Positions 14,201 through 22,700 of a stretch of DNA of 38,274 nt are shown here, piece by piece. The notes beneath the pieces were generated by a model that worked only from the letters and a program-made list of their open reading frames with translations, ran no database searches and was not told the origin of the DNA. Origin of the DNA: Candidatus Saccharibacteria bacterium RIFCSPHIGHO2_12_FULL_47_16b (GTDB taxonomy: Bacteria; Patescibacteriota; Saccharimonadia; Saccharimonadales; UBA10212); NCBI GenBank assembly GCA_001790525.1, contig MGCU01000002.1, positions 1 through 38,274 on the forward strand, given 5' to 3'. Made by a program: the position numbers and the translations under genes. Position 1 is the first letter of the stretch. Every line of letters begins with the position of its first letter.

Positions 14201-15554
14201 GACGAATCTTTCCCAGACACCAAGCACCAGAGATAATTTCCAGAAATGGCTAGGGCAGGCTGTTCCTACGACCAGGCATATCGCCGCAATGTGGGAAGAC
14301 ATAAAAAAACCCGGCCACGAGCAATTCAAGGGCCAGGCTGTTAACAATATTCGTAAGATTTTAAAAAAGGGTTATGATCTGGGCATACCGACCAGCAACG
14401 GGCGGCCTAACTACGATAGGGACATTAAAATTCTGGAACTCTTACCGACATTCCGGCACTATTATCCGCAGATGACGGCTGAGGGTGCCCGCTTTGTTTA
14501 CGATCAAGCGATTGATCGTGATGGCGCGCTAAGGGAACAGCAGGACCTGGCCGCACACCCTGAATGGCAAGTTCCGGATTTACCACCGGACTTGATAGCC
14601 GAACATCCTGATCTACAAAGATATGTGTACGCCACACCCCAACAAGAAGCGATAAGCAATGAAGCTCAATCAATGATTCGGAGAATACAGACAGGAAACA
14701 TTCCGTTATCAGAAATCACGGTAAGGAATGAGGAATTAAAGGCGAGGGCCCTCGCCGAGATACCGACCGCCCCGATAGCGCCTCCAGCTCCTACGCCAAC
14801 TCGAGAAACACCACGGTGGCAAATGGCGCAACAAGTTCTGAACTCTATGACACCAGGCCGCCCGCTTCTAAATCGAGTCCAGCAAACTGCGGTACAGCGA
14901 GCTCACGAGATTGGTAGCGGTGAAGTTGGCCGTGACGGTACTGCCGCGAGGGTCGGCAACTATACTCGAGAACAATTGCGACGAAAGGCTGAAACTCTTT
15001 CCAATGCTGGGTTTATTCCGGCGGAGCGGAGACTTCTGATGGAAGAAGGCATTGTTGGCGAAGCGGCGGCCCCAGCAGAGCCGGCCCCGGCACCAGCTGA
15101 GCCGACCGAAATTAGGATAGACCATTCAGCTGCATCCGCCGCCTTAGCTGCTGTCAGAGCGACAGCACCGGCCCCGGCGCCAATGCCGCTGCCGATGCCA
15201 GCAGCGGCACCCGTCAACATAGCTCCCGCTCCTATACTACCGCCGCAGAATTTCACTAAAGTCATCCAAGTTATCAAGGAGCCCGGCGTAATTACACCAC
15301 GGGCGGCGCCTGTCAAAGCCACCCCGCAGAATGAGATGAAAATACCACACGACCAAGGACAATCCAGTGACCGGCCGGGGTCGGAAGCAACTAGAAAATT
15401 GTGGCAAGATCAAGCCGATGCCAATTTGATCTATGGCATTAAAAAAGCTCTGGAGCCTTTTGCCCAAGCCTCAGAAGCCCAAGGTAAAAAAGTGGATACA
15501 GGGGAAATTGCCCGCCGGATTGTCAGAAATCAAGGTAATAATCCAAGACGCTAA
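11241..15554 (+). CDS. VirB6/TrbL-like polytopic T4SS protein with a long C-terminal extension
   Basis: 1437 residues. A signal-anchor (KKIAAGLFVLLFAALFWLIF) leads to an extracytoplasmic region (about 30-240). Six to eight hydrophobic helices then lie between about 245 and 490, for example 'IIKNIVAGLVVILMLVMVISQA' and 'NILIVMAVIFAPLALLLWATPG'. The remaining 950 residues are hydrophilic, with a charged helical first part and an Ala/Pro-rich disordered part (about 1250-1340). The order of a polytopic core followed by a long soluble tail fits VirB6/TrbL-type channel proteins in T4SS of Gram-positive-like organisms. It begins the plus-strand cluster ending at 26270 and is divergent from the pilin operon. 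The tail's role is not known. Confidence 0.78.
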   Translation: MKNLKKIAAGLFVLLFAALFWLIFPQKSLAVSVDNDGFLEPAATYTVESVVDGEPETVSAVIGGETYLFVDRDPTDDTHNLKYYGDGLICNMDPKISGVKNSKEGINHTGNSQSLANGTSTGWPATITLSYSGDTDKDCSEGAAQKFLPETNITFYSNSPETNVGSTDQGQLAGADDKTLAQLLAEGGSGDPSACAANSNTTLEWILCPIINAISKFTDQMNNFVEGQLHFRVGQLLPNDGQVNKAWTIIKNIVAGLVVILMLVMVISQAVGGQFFDAYTVKKMLPRLVIAVIAMQFSWVIGKWMIGIANDLGEGLKQIMLAPFGGGGNMDLPSIMHHLNGAYPAITGGAAVFGVFLLLIIAFKDFILPALIFIAVAVGSALLIALATLVFRNILIVMAVIFAPLALLLWATPGQTMQGYWKKYADNFAKLLLFFPLVIALIYTGRIAAWLAGGFGAPSLIEYLIVLVAFFGPYFFLPKTFKWGGQLLGAINQGINQNKLVNMGKQWGFGLAKDHLADARGNRARKYTDSEQKGARFNTYSLFGRGISKVPGVRRAFMDKNGLGRRLPFNETQRNMLGSGMLFQSQINRRKAARLGKEYKDSVDAANEELAKRKAETARKPGQMAGWTVQRGANGEMLFKAFSRDKTKRPGWSAAFAAARRDLFSGDTRRADRAAQWFQTHPEFGIHSNNLIPLDVNNKMWKDLKAFERAEGLSGTPYNANDLSKKDGDLHTELAGLANKHRNGQLTDPAEVSRFKQLNYLMNLRAGEHKPFDKAEIKRMKEDLKFIQDTDPNGAYYNDDVTGGKDEGGLAYVRMAQLLPTQLKATSLPEVQQAMANMYYENMPNVMARLQENEGWQLMENDFDEVVAKARVAVANPRSKEAAYFKQKGIDPGDIDKMVSTGLFYNATDMHRYAGTDHSSYGRWANQNESTLDQKAADDGRALDKLQWGYQEKDNLGGDTLLPGLSDFTTMTEGIIERQDPTLTQIMTNLSQTPSTRDNFQKWLGQAVPTTRHIAAMWEDIKKPGHEQFKGQAVNNIRKILKKGYDLGIPTSNGRPNYDRDIKILELLPTFRHYYPQMTAEGARFVYDQAIDRDGALREQQDLAAHPEWQVPDLPPDLIAEHPDLQRYVYATPQQEAISNEAQSMIRRIQTGNIPLSEITVRNEELKARALAEIPTAPIAPPAPTPTRETPRWQMAQQVLNSMTPGRPLLNRVQQTAVQRAHEIGSGEVGRDGTAARVGNYTREQLRRKAETLSNAGFIPAERRLLMEEGIVGEAAAPAEPAPAPAEPTEIRIDHSAASAALAAVRATAPAPAPMPLPMPAAAPVNIAPAPILPPQNFTKVIQVIKEPGVITPRAAPVKATPQNEMKIPHDQGQSSDRPGSEATRKLWQDQADANLIYGIKKALEPFAQASEAQGKKVDTGEIARRIVRNQGNNPRR

Positions 15555-15600
15555 TGACTAGATTGCAATCAAAACTTAATTACCAGATACTTTAAAGCAG

Positions 15601-16539
15601 ATGGCAGTATATAAAGTTTTGCAGGATGTGGAGGCCGAGGACAAGCTAGTCGGGCCGCTGACGCTCAAAGGCTTTATTTATGCGGTGGCGGCTGGGCTGT
15701 TGGCCTTTATTAATTTTAAGTTACTAATAACTGGTGGGACGATTAAATGGCTGTTTATTCTGCTGTTTTTGCCGCTGATGGTCTTGTTTGGCGTGTTGGC
15801 TTCGCCACTCGGCCGGCAGCAGCCAACCGAAGTCTGGCTGCTGGCCCGAATTAAGTTTATGTTTAAACCGCGCCGACGCTTATGGGATCAAACCGGCATC
15901 AGTAAATTGGTAACCATTACCGCCCCGCCCAAAATAGAGCAACCACACACTAAAGGCCTAAGCGAAACCGAGGTAAAAAGCCGTTTGCAAACTTTGGCCA
16001 TTACTTTGGACAGCCGCGGCTGGGCCATCAAAAACCTGTCGTTACCGCTAGTTCGGGAGGATACGGACAGGTTAATTGCTCCGACCACCACTTCATCAGT
16101 TGCCGAAACGGTAGATATTGATCCGGCCGATGACATCTTGGATGAAAAAAACAATCCGACCGCCCAGAACTTTGTAGCTCTGATGGAGGAAGCCGACGCC
16201 GCTCGAAAGTTGAGCGTTGCCAATGAACTAACTCAAGCTAAACAGATAGTTGCCAACCCCGCCCCTTCTCAAAAAGAGCGGGGCGCGAGGCCTCCGGCAC
16301 AAGAGGTGACCCCGCAGCAAAAACTTGGGGCTCCGCAATCCGATTACCGACTGCTTCGCCCAAGTTTTGCAACGGGGCAGGTAGGCCAATCCCAGATGAC
16401 AGATAAAAACAGAGCTGATAAACTGGAGCTAGCCCAAAGCGGTAGTGCTTTTAGCGTGGCGACGGTTGCTAAATTAGCTAACCGAACGAGTATTCAGCAA
16501 CTTGGTCCGAACGAGGTGCTGATCTCGCTCCACGCTTAG
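15601..16539 (+). CDS. PrgI family protein with palindromic-element insertion
   Basis: 312 residues. 'MAVYKVLQDVEAEDKLVGPLTLKGF' followed by helices 'FIYAVAAGLLAFINFKLLI' and 'WLFILLFLPLMVLFGVLA' is the typical PrgI-family (PF12666) beginning, a small inner-membrane partner located before VirB4 in T4SS of Gram-positive and CPR bacteria. The family is normally little more than this N-terminal third. Here a long hydrophilic extension follows, and residues 237-260 (TPQQKLGAPQSDYRLLR...) come from a 70-bp palindrome that is also inside the glycosyltransferase gene. A second short hairpin (16261-16284) sits just before it. The gene ends 110 nt before the next start. Confidence 0.85.
   Translation: MAVYKVLQDVEAEDKLVGPLTLKGFIYAVAAGLLAFINFKLLITGGTIKWLFILLFLPLMVLFGVLASPLGRQQPTEVWLLARIKFMFKPRRRLWDQTGISKLVTITAPPKIEQPHTKGLSETEVKSRLQTLAITLDSRGWAIKNLSLPLVREDTDRLIAPTTTSSVAETVDIDPADDILDEKNNPTAQNFVALMEEADAARKLSVANELTQAKQIVANPAPSQKERGARPPAQEVTPQQKLGAPQSDYRLLRPSFATGQVGQSQMTDKNRADKLELAQSGSAFSVATVAKLANRTSIQQLGPNEVLISLHA
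16261..16284. repeat. Short hairpin in prgI next to the palindromic element
   Basis: GCCCC and GGGGC enclose an inner CTC-AAAAA-GAG stem. It encodes part of a Ser/Lys/Arg/Pro stretch 25 bp before the 70-bp element and may be part of the same insertion or a decayed copy. Confidence 0.4.
16309..16378 (+). repeat. 70-bp in-frame palindromic element, copy A
   Basis: It starts ACCCCGCAGCAAAAACTT and ends AAGTTTTGCAACGGGGC; the two ends pair, leaving a loop containing CAATCCGATTACCGACTG. The element lies in the prgI reading frame. It aligns without gaps to copy B (34214-34283, minus) at 58 of 70 positions by hand count. Confidence 0.9.
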
Positions 16540-16667
16540 AGCTACTGGCCTGCCGAAATTTCAAAGAAATTTTTGCGGACAAGGGAAAAAATGAAATCTA
16601 AGCAAATAGAAATTAGAAAACAGGAATTAGCAAATGTCCTAGTTCCTAGTTGGACCGGAGGTCGCCT

Positions 16668-17573
16668 GTGAATCCAAACCAGCCGAATATTGTCTCGCCG
16701 GGGCCGGCCGGACCCAGTCAAACGTCCATAGCGGCACCTTCGCCAGAAGCAGTAGCCGCAGCCCCGCCAGTCGAACCGCCGGCTGGCAGTGCCGCGACAG
16801 TCCTACCGCCGCCAACCACACCGCCGCCGACTGAACCGATTAATCCCAACAGTACTCAAAACAGCCTGCACATCAGCGAGATCCGCGACGGTCTAGTCAT
16901 TATGAATGACGGCACCTTCCGCGCCGTGGTGATGTGTCAATCAATTAACTTTGATTTAATGAGTCCGTCCGAGAAGGAGGCCGTTGAGTATAGTTATCAA
17001 GGATTCTTAAATTCGCTTTATTTTCCGATTCAAATTTTTATACGCAGCCAGAAAATAGACCTCGCGCCATACCTTGATAAATTGCAAAAACTGCGAGCCC
17101 AGCAGGAGTCCATGCTGCTTGGCGTACTGATGGATGACTATATTGGTTTTTTGGATGAGATTTCTGCCCAAACCAACATCATGGATAAAAAATTCTACGT
17201 TGTGATTGGTTATCCTGACGCCAACGCCGACATCCGGCGGGCGCTAAAAACCAGTGCCGGCTTCTTTACTGGCCTAATGGGGCTGTTCAGGCCGGCCAAA
17301 ACCGTGCCGCACGTGGTGATTGATGAAAACGCATTGGAAAAAGCCAGGACCGAGCTACGCAACCGGGTTAATGCCGTCATGCAGGGCTTAAATCAGTGCG
17401 GCGTTCAAAGCGTGCCACTGGATACTCAAGAGCTGATTGAGCTTTTTTACGAAGCCTATAACCCGGACACCGCTGTTAACCAAAGGCTTGGTGACAGCAA
17501 GGACTTAAACGTGCCGATGATAAGAAAAGGCCAAGGCCAAGCGGCTCAGCCGCAAGCCGGAGGCACTGCATGA
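16668..17573 (+). CDS. TraC/VirB4-N-like T4SS accessory protein
   Basis: The GTG at 16668 is preceded by GGAGG with a 6-nt gap, so it is preferred to the TTG at 16650; the product has 301 residues. A Pro/Ala-rich N-terminus (1-60) precedes a domain starting 'SLHISEIRDGLVIMNDGTFRAVVMCQSINFDLMS', which resembles the N-terminal domain of VirB4/TraC ATPases without a P-loop. The C-terminus is Gln/Ala-rich. Such ATPase-less TraC-like proteins are routinely found between PrgI and VirB4 in CPR clusters, and are assumed to be cytoplasmic partners of VirB4. The role is inferred from position and resemblance only. Confidence 0.72.
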   Translation: MNPNQPNIVSPGPAGPSQTSIAAPSPEAVAAAPPVEPPAGSAATVLPPPTTPPPTEPINPNSTQNSLHISEIRDGLVIMNDGTFRAVVMCQSINFDLMSPSEKEAVEYSYQGFLNSLYFPIQIFIRSQKIDLAPYLDKLQKLRAQQESMLLGVLMDDYIGFLDEISAQTNIMDKKFYVVIGYPDANADIRRALKTSAGFFTGLMGLFRPAKTVPHVVIDENALEKARTELRNRVNAVMQGLNQCGVQSVPLDTQELIELFYEAYNPDTAVNQRLGDSKDLNVPMIRKGQGQAAQPQAGGTA

Positions 17574-17611
17574 GCCGACCAGAAATTAGCAATCAGGAAT
17601 TAGGAATTAGG

Positions 17612-17639
17612 CTATTTGCTATTTGCTATTTGCTATTTG
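17612..17639 (+). repeat. Tandem heptamer CTATTTG x4
   Basis: Four perfect head-to-tail CTATTTG units in the 91-bp spacer before virB4, preceded by AATTAGGAATTAGG. The complementary theme (CAAATAG/CTATTTG, TAGGAATTAG) recurs in other spacers of the window. Confidence 0.85.
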
Positions 17640-17664
17640 CTGATTTTTCCGGAGGAAAAATCTG

Positions 17665-19710
17665 ATGCTTGGTTTTGGCAAAAAGCCCAAGGTTGATCCG
17701 GCGGTCCAGGCCCAAGTAATGGAGGCTCAAGAGGTCTCAACCGCCTTCCAAAAAGGCATCACCGCTCTGCGCGACTTTATTGCGCCGAGTTCGCTGGAAT
17801 TCAATAGCACCCACTTTCGAATCGGCACCCGCTTTGCCCGTACCTATTACGTTTATGGTTATCCTCGCCAGGTTTATACCGGATGGCTGTCGGGCATGAT
17901 AAACCTTGATGAGGTGATTGACCTATCTATGGTTATTCAACCGGTGGATAGCCAAATCGTGCTCAACAACTTGCGCAAAAAAGTCAGCCAGCTGCAAGCC
18001 GGCATTCAAATTGACCAAGAAAAGGGCCGGGTCCGCGACCCGGGCAAAGAGGCCACCATTCAAGACGCCGAAGAAATGCGCGACAAACTGCAGGTTGGCG
18101 AGGAGCGTTTCTTCCGCTTTGGTTTTTACTTTACTATTTACGCCAGTTCGATGGAAGAGCTGGAATTTGTCAGCCACAAAGTTGAATCAATGCTCGGCCA
18201 GCAGTTGGTTTACTCCAAACCGGCTACTGCCCAGCAGGAGCAGGGTTTAAATAGCACCGTTCCGCAGTATATTGACCAGCTACAAATATATCGGAATCTG
18301 GACACCGCGGCTCTATCAACCAGCTTCCCATTTACTTCGGCCGATTTGACCCAAGACAATGGCATTTTGTATGGCATCAACATGCATAATTCCGGTTTGG
18401 TTATTTTTGACCGATTCAGCCTCGAGAACAGCAACAGCGTGATTTTTGCCAAATCCGGCGCCGGCAAAAGCTTTATGGTCAAGTTGGAGGCTTTACGCTC
18501 ATTGATGTTTGGCACCGAAATTTTTGTGATTGATCCGGAGAACGAGTACCAGCGAATGTGCGAAGCGGTCGGCGGCACTTACATTCGCTTAAGCTTAGCC
18601 AGCGATAGCCGCGTCAATCCGTTTGATTTACCGCAAGTGATTGATAAAGACGAAGGCGACAATGCTTTACGCTCCAATTTAATAACTTTACATGGACTGC
18701 TGCGGTTGATGATGGGCGGGGCCCAAGCCCAAATGCAATCCGCTGCTAGCGGAGGTGGTTTAGCCATGGCGCCGGCTATGAGTCCGACTGAAGAAGCCGA
18801 TTTGGATGCTGCTCTAATCGAAACTTATGCCAAGGCGGGCATCACTAACGATCCATTAACCCACGGCTCGCCACCGCCAACTATCAATGACCTTTATGAC
18901 ACCCTGCTGCACATGGGCGGCAGCGGCCCGCAGCTGGCCCAACGGCTGCGCAAATACACCTCCGGCACTTTTGCCGGCATTTTTAGCCAACAGAGCAACG
19001 TCAATATTAATAACCCAATGGTGGTCTTTAATATCCGCGATCTGGAAGACGAACTACGGCCAGTCGCCATGTACATTGTGCTTAACTTCATCTGGAACCG
19101 TACCAAAGTTGACAGGAAAAAGCGTTTGCTGATTGTTGATGAGGCCTGGCAGTTAATGCGCTTTGATGACAGCGCCAATTTTATGTTCAGTTTGGCTAAA
19201 CGGGCGCGCAAATATAATCTTGGGCTAACCACCATTACTCAAGACGTGGAAGACTTTATGGCCTCGCGCATGGGCCGGGCGATTGTCGCCAACGCCAGCC
19301 TGCAATTTTTGCTTAAGCAAAGTCCCAGTGCGGTAGACGTTTTGGCGGATGTGTTCAAATTAACTGAAGAGGAACGCAAACGCTTAAGCCAGTTTCCAAT
19401 TGGCCAAGGCCTGTTCTTTGCCGGCCAAAACCACGTCCACATTCAAGTCATCGCCAGTCCCACCGAAACCCAGTTGATTACAACCATTGGCGGCCAAGAA
19501 ACGGCCGAAGGCGAATTAGGTCTCGAGGAGGGCGGCGAAGACGAGTACGGCGATGAGGACATCGAAGACATTGGCGAAGAGGCCGAAGTGCCGGAGGATG
19601 TGGCCCCAGCTACTCCGCCGACCCAAAATCTGCCCCAACCAGCCGTGCCAGTTACTAATCCAGCCAATCTAAATCCATCGCCACCAACCCAGCCAGCTCC
19701 AGGAGCTTAG
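17665..19710 (+). CDS. virB4: VirB4-family ATPase
   Basis: 681 residues, in the range for VirB4/TraC proteins. Walker A 'FAKSGAGKSF' is at 261-270 and Walker B 'LLIVDEAWQLM' near 488-496. The RAR motif region 'LAKRARKYNLGLTTITQDVEDF' follows. The N-terminal 250 residues form the VirB4-N domain. The last 80 residues are acidic then Pro/Thr-rich, an added disordered tail. The protein is the inner-membrane-associated motor that drives assembly or substrate movement through a T4SS. GGAGG lies 10 nt before the ATG. Conserved in order after PrgI and the TraC-like protein; no VirB11 or VirD4 is encoded in the window. Confidence 0.95.
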   Translation: MLGFGKKPKVDPAVQAQVMEAQEVSTAFQKGITALRDFIAPSSLEFNSTHFRIGTRFARTYYVYGYPRQVYTGWLSGMINLDEVIDLSMVIQPVDSQIVLNNLRKKVSQLQAGIQIDQEKGRVRDPGKEATIQDAEEMRDKLQVGEERFFRFGFYFTIYASSMEELEFVSHKVESMLGQQLVYSKPATAQQEQGLNSTVPQYIDQLQIYRNLDTAALSTSFPFTSADLTQDNGILYGINMHNSGLVIFDRFSLENSNSVIFAKSGAGKSFMVKLEALRSLMFGTEIFVIDPENEYQRMCEAVGGTYIRLSLASDSRVNPFDLPQVIDKDEGDNALRSNLITLHGLLRLMMGGAQAQMQSAASGGGLAMAPAMSPTEEADLDAALIETYAKAGITNDPLTHGSPPPTINDLYDTLLHMGGSGPQLAQRLRKYTSGTFAGIFSQQSNVNINNPMVVFNIRDLEDELRPVAMYIVLNFIWNRTKVDRKKRLLIVDEAWQLMRFDDSANFMFSLAKRARKYNLGLTTITQDVEDFMASRMGRAIVANASLQFLLKQSPSAVDVLADVFKLTEEERKRLSQFPIGQGLFFAGQNHVHIQVIASPTETQLITTIGGQETAEGELGLEEGGEDEYGDEDIEDIGEEAEVPEDVAPATPPTQNLPQPAVPVTNPANLNPSPPTQPAPGA

Positions 19711-19721
19711 CAGGCTAGGCC

Positions 19722-22700
19722 ATGGCTGTTACTCCAAGACTGCCAAGTGCTGGACCGGATCAAAATTCCGACTCGGATTTACCTATACCAAAACGGCGGC
19801 CTGCCACACCACAACGGCCAATTCAAGACGATGTTGAGAGGTTACGCCAAAATCGCGAACGACCAGCTGGTAGCGATCCCTATAAAACAGACTGGGGAGG
19901 CCAGTACGGTTCAGACACCCCGGGGCATTACGGGTCTGACGAGCACGGTGAAGACAACCAGCCGGAGCCGGACAATAGCTATAAAACTCAACCGACCGAG
20001 CCAATCTACGATGAGCCAGGTGTTTATCAGCCAGAGGAAGAAGCTCAAACCACGCCAACCGGCGGCGACAAAAGCTGGCGCGACCGGCTCGGGATGGGCC
20101 GGCGGCGCGATAAAGAACCCCTCGACCGCGGCGGCTTAAAAGGCAGGGAATTAGCTGGCAGCCAAGCAGCTAAGGACTCATCGGCCATACCGCCCGCCGA
20201 GCGCAGCTTCTATAAACCCACGGCGGAATCTGCTGACTCCGGGAAATTTAAACTGCGCAACTTATTCAATACTCGACGGAAAAAGCTATTAGGCGGCGGC
20301 GGAATTGTTGGAACAATCATTGCATTATTTTTCGGCTTTTCAATAATTCAGGGCCCCTTACAACTAGTTCATCTTTCACAGATTTTGGGCAGAAACTTCT
20401 TTGGCAACGAACAGACAACTGTAACCAGATCTAAAGGTTTATTCCGTTTTGCTCGAACAGGTGATATTGGCGAGACCCGTCTGACCAAAACTGGCAGTAT
20501 CTTTTACCGTAAGACGATTTCAAAGCTTGGGGAGATTGGTATCACCTTTGAAAGAAATTCCTATGGTGTGCCAAAATCTATGACTATTGATCCGGCTAAA
20601 TACCCGGACTATAAAGGTCTTACAAGGGCCCAGCAAAAAGCCGCCTTTATCAGGGATTTCTCCATTAACAGTGATCGGAGTTTCGTGGCAGCCATCAGAG
20701 ATGGCCCGGATGGAAGGTTGCTAGTAAAACTTGACGATGCCAGCTTAAAAGGCATGAAGTTTTCGAATATGTTACTTAAAACTTCAATTGCAAAGCTTGG
20801 CGACGGTAAGATAGCTACCTATATGAACATTAGATTTACCAGAGATGCCTTTGCTTTACCTAAATTATTCTCGCCGTTGACTAATCGTTTGAAAGCGCAG
20901 GCCAGCAAAAGAATTTCGGCCATCGAAAGAAAAAATCTTGAAAAGCAACGTCAGGCAGAGCTACAAAAACCAATCGCCGAAAAAACTGGCGTAGCTCGGG
21001 CAAAAGTAAAAAACTTTCTTCAGTCTAATAAAGGCAAGTTTACGACCACAGTCCTTGGTTCAGGATTGCTTGCATCATCTTTAATATGCGAGTTCAGGTC
21101 GATTGCTGATGATGTAGTAACCGCCAACCGCGGCGCGCTCGTCCTGCCCGGTGTTGTAAATATTGTGGACAAAATGGCGGTAGGCGGACAAATCCAGTCG
21201 GGACAAGGCGGGTTTACCTCTGCTGAAGCCGGCGCTGTCGCTGACAGTCTGATTGATGAAAACGGTCAATCGATTTGGCAGGCTAAAGCTCTCCAGGTTA
21301 CTGCGGGAGAACCAAATCCAACCGGGCCTGATTTACCAAAAGGCATTGGCGCGGCTTTTTCCGGCAATACGACGGCCGATAAAATCCTAGATGAGACTAA
21401 CATATCTATTCTAGGCGTTAACATATGCAGTAAAACGGGGCAGATTTTACAAGTCACGACCGGATTAGGTCTGCTCGCACTCGGAGCTATTAGCTTTGGC
21501 GGTAGCTGGGGCCTATTTGCGGCGCAACAGACTGCTGTTATAGCAGCCACTGCCACGGCATTCGTTATTCTGCACGAAGTCGCAACACCATTGCTGGAAG
21601 AGAAGGCTGTGATACCAGAGGTTTTGAGCGGACCCCTAGGCGGTAACATAATGGCCTATAGTGCCCGCGAAGCTGCTAATATAGCAAGCCGAGCCTCGGG
21701 TGGCACGCCTTTGAGCGAAACAGAATCTGCCATGCTTGACAGCCAGCTAAAAATTGCCGAGCAGCAGGAATTTGATTCGAAGAGTCCTTTAAGCAAAGTG
21801 TTTGACGTTTACGACAGACGTTCAGCCGCAGGCAAGCTAATTGATAATACAAATCTAAATATGGCGACTATCCGCTCTTCGGTTTTGAATTTCGGGCTCG
21901 CTTTCTCTTCGCTCACTAAAATATTCAGTCCCCCGGCCCAGGCTGAAACAGAACCTTACAATTGGGGTTTTCCTCGCTATGGCATACCTCAAAGTCTGGC
22001 TGAAGATCCGAGATACCAGGATCCTTACGATAACGCGGAGCAAGTGGCCCAATTACTTAAAAATAATGATAGTTACATTGACAGAGCTAAGAATTGTTTT
22101 GGCGTCGAGATCTCTACGAGTGATTGGAGCGTGGTTGCCAAAGACGACGTCAATCCTGGTGATTCATCATACACCCACTCTACCTGTGACGACGGCAGTG
22201 ATGAGTGGAATCGCATACGTTTGTTCATAGCCGATTCTCGAATCATGGATGCCCAAGCCTGTTATGAACTCAATGATGCAACGGCCTGCCAAAACGTCGG
22301 CTTCAACGAATTAGTGAACCCTTCCACAACAACCAGTTCTGCAACTACAACTATCGATAGTCTTGGCGGTCAACAGCTTGCTCCTAATCCACAACGCTGG
22401 ATTCAATGGATTGCTCAAAACGTCATGCCGAATCTGCCGGGCAATGCTGATGCCAAAGCCGAAATGGCGGCCAGAGTTACCTGGTGGAGTCTTAAGGAAA
22501 GCGTGCTAGATTTGCCAAAAGAAGGTTATAGCGAGAATCCAATTGGTTATAACAACTGTTCTCCAACCGGTAATGAATACAAGGCTTTTTTGGATGATTG
22601 TGATGGTATCTCCAACTGGCAGGCCGGTATCGCTGCTGTTAGGCCGGCCGAGAATGACGAAAAAGCAGTGGCTGACAAAGCCTTAGAACTCCACCCCGGC

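Noticed and set aside
16258-16380. Rho-independent terminator in prgI
   Set aside because: The hairpins have no T-tract and lie inside an intact frame; the 70-bp match in another gene explains them better.
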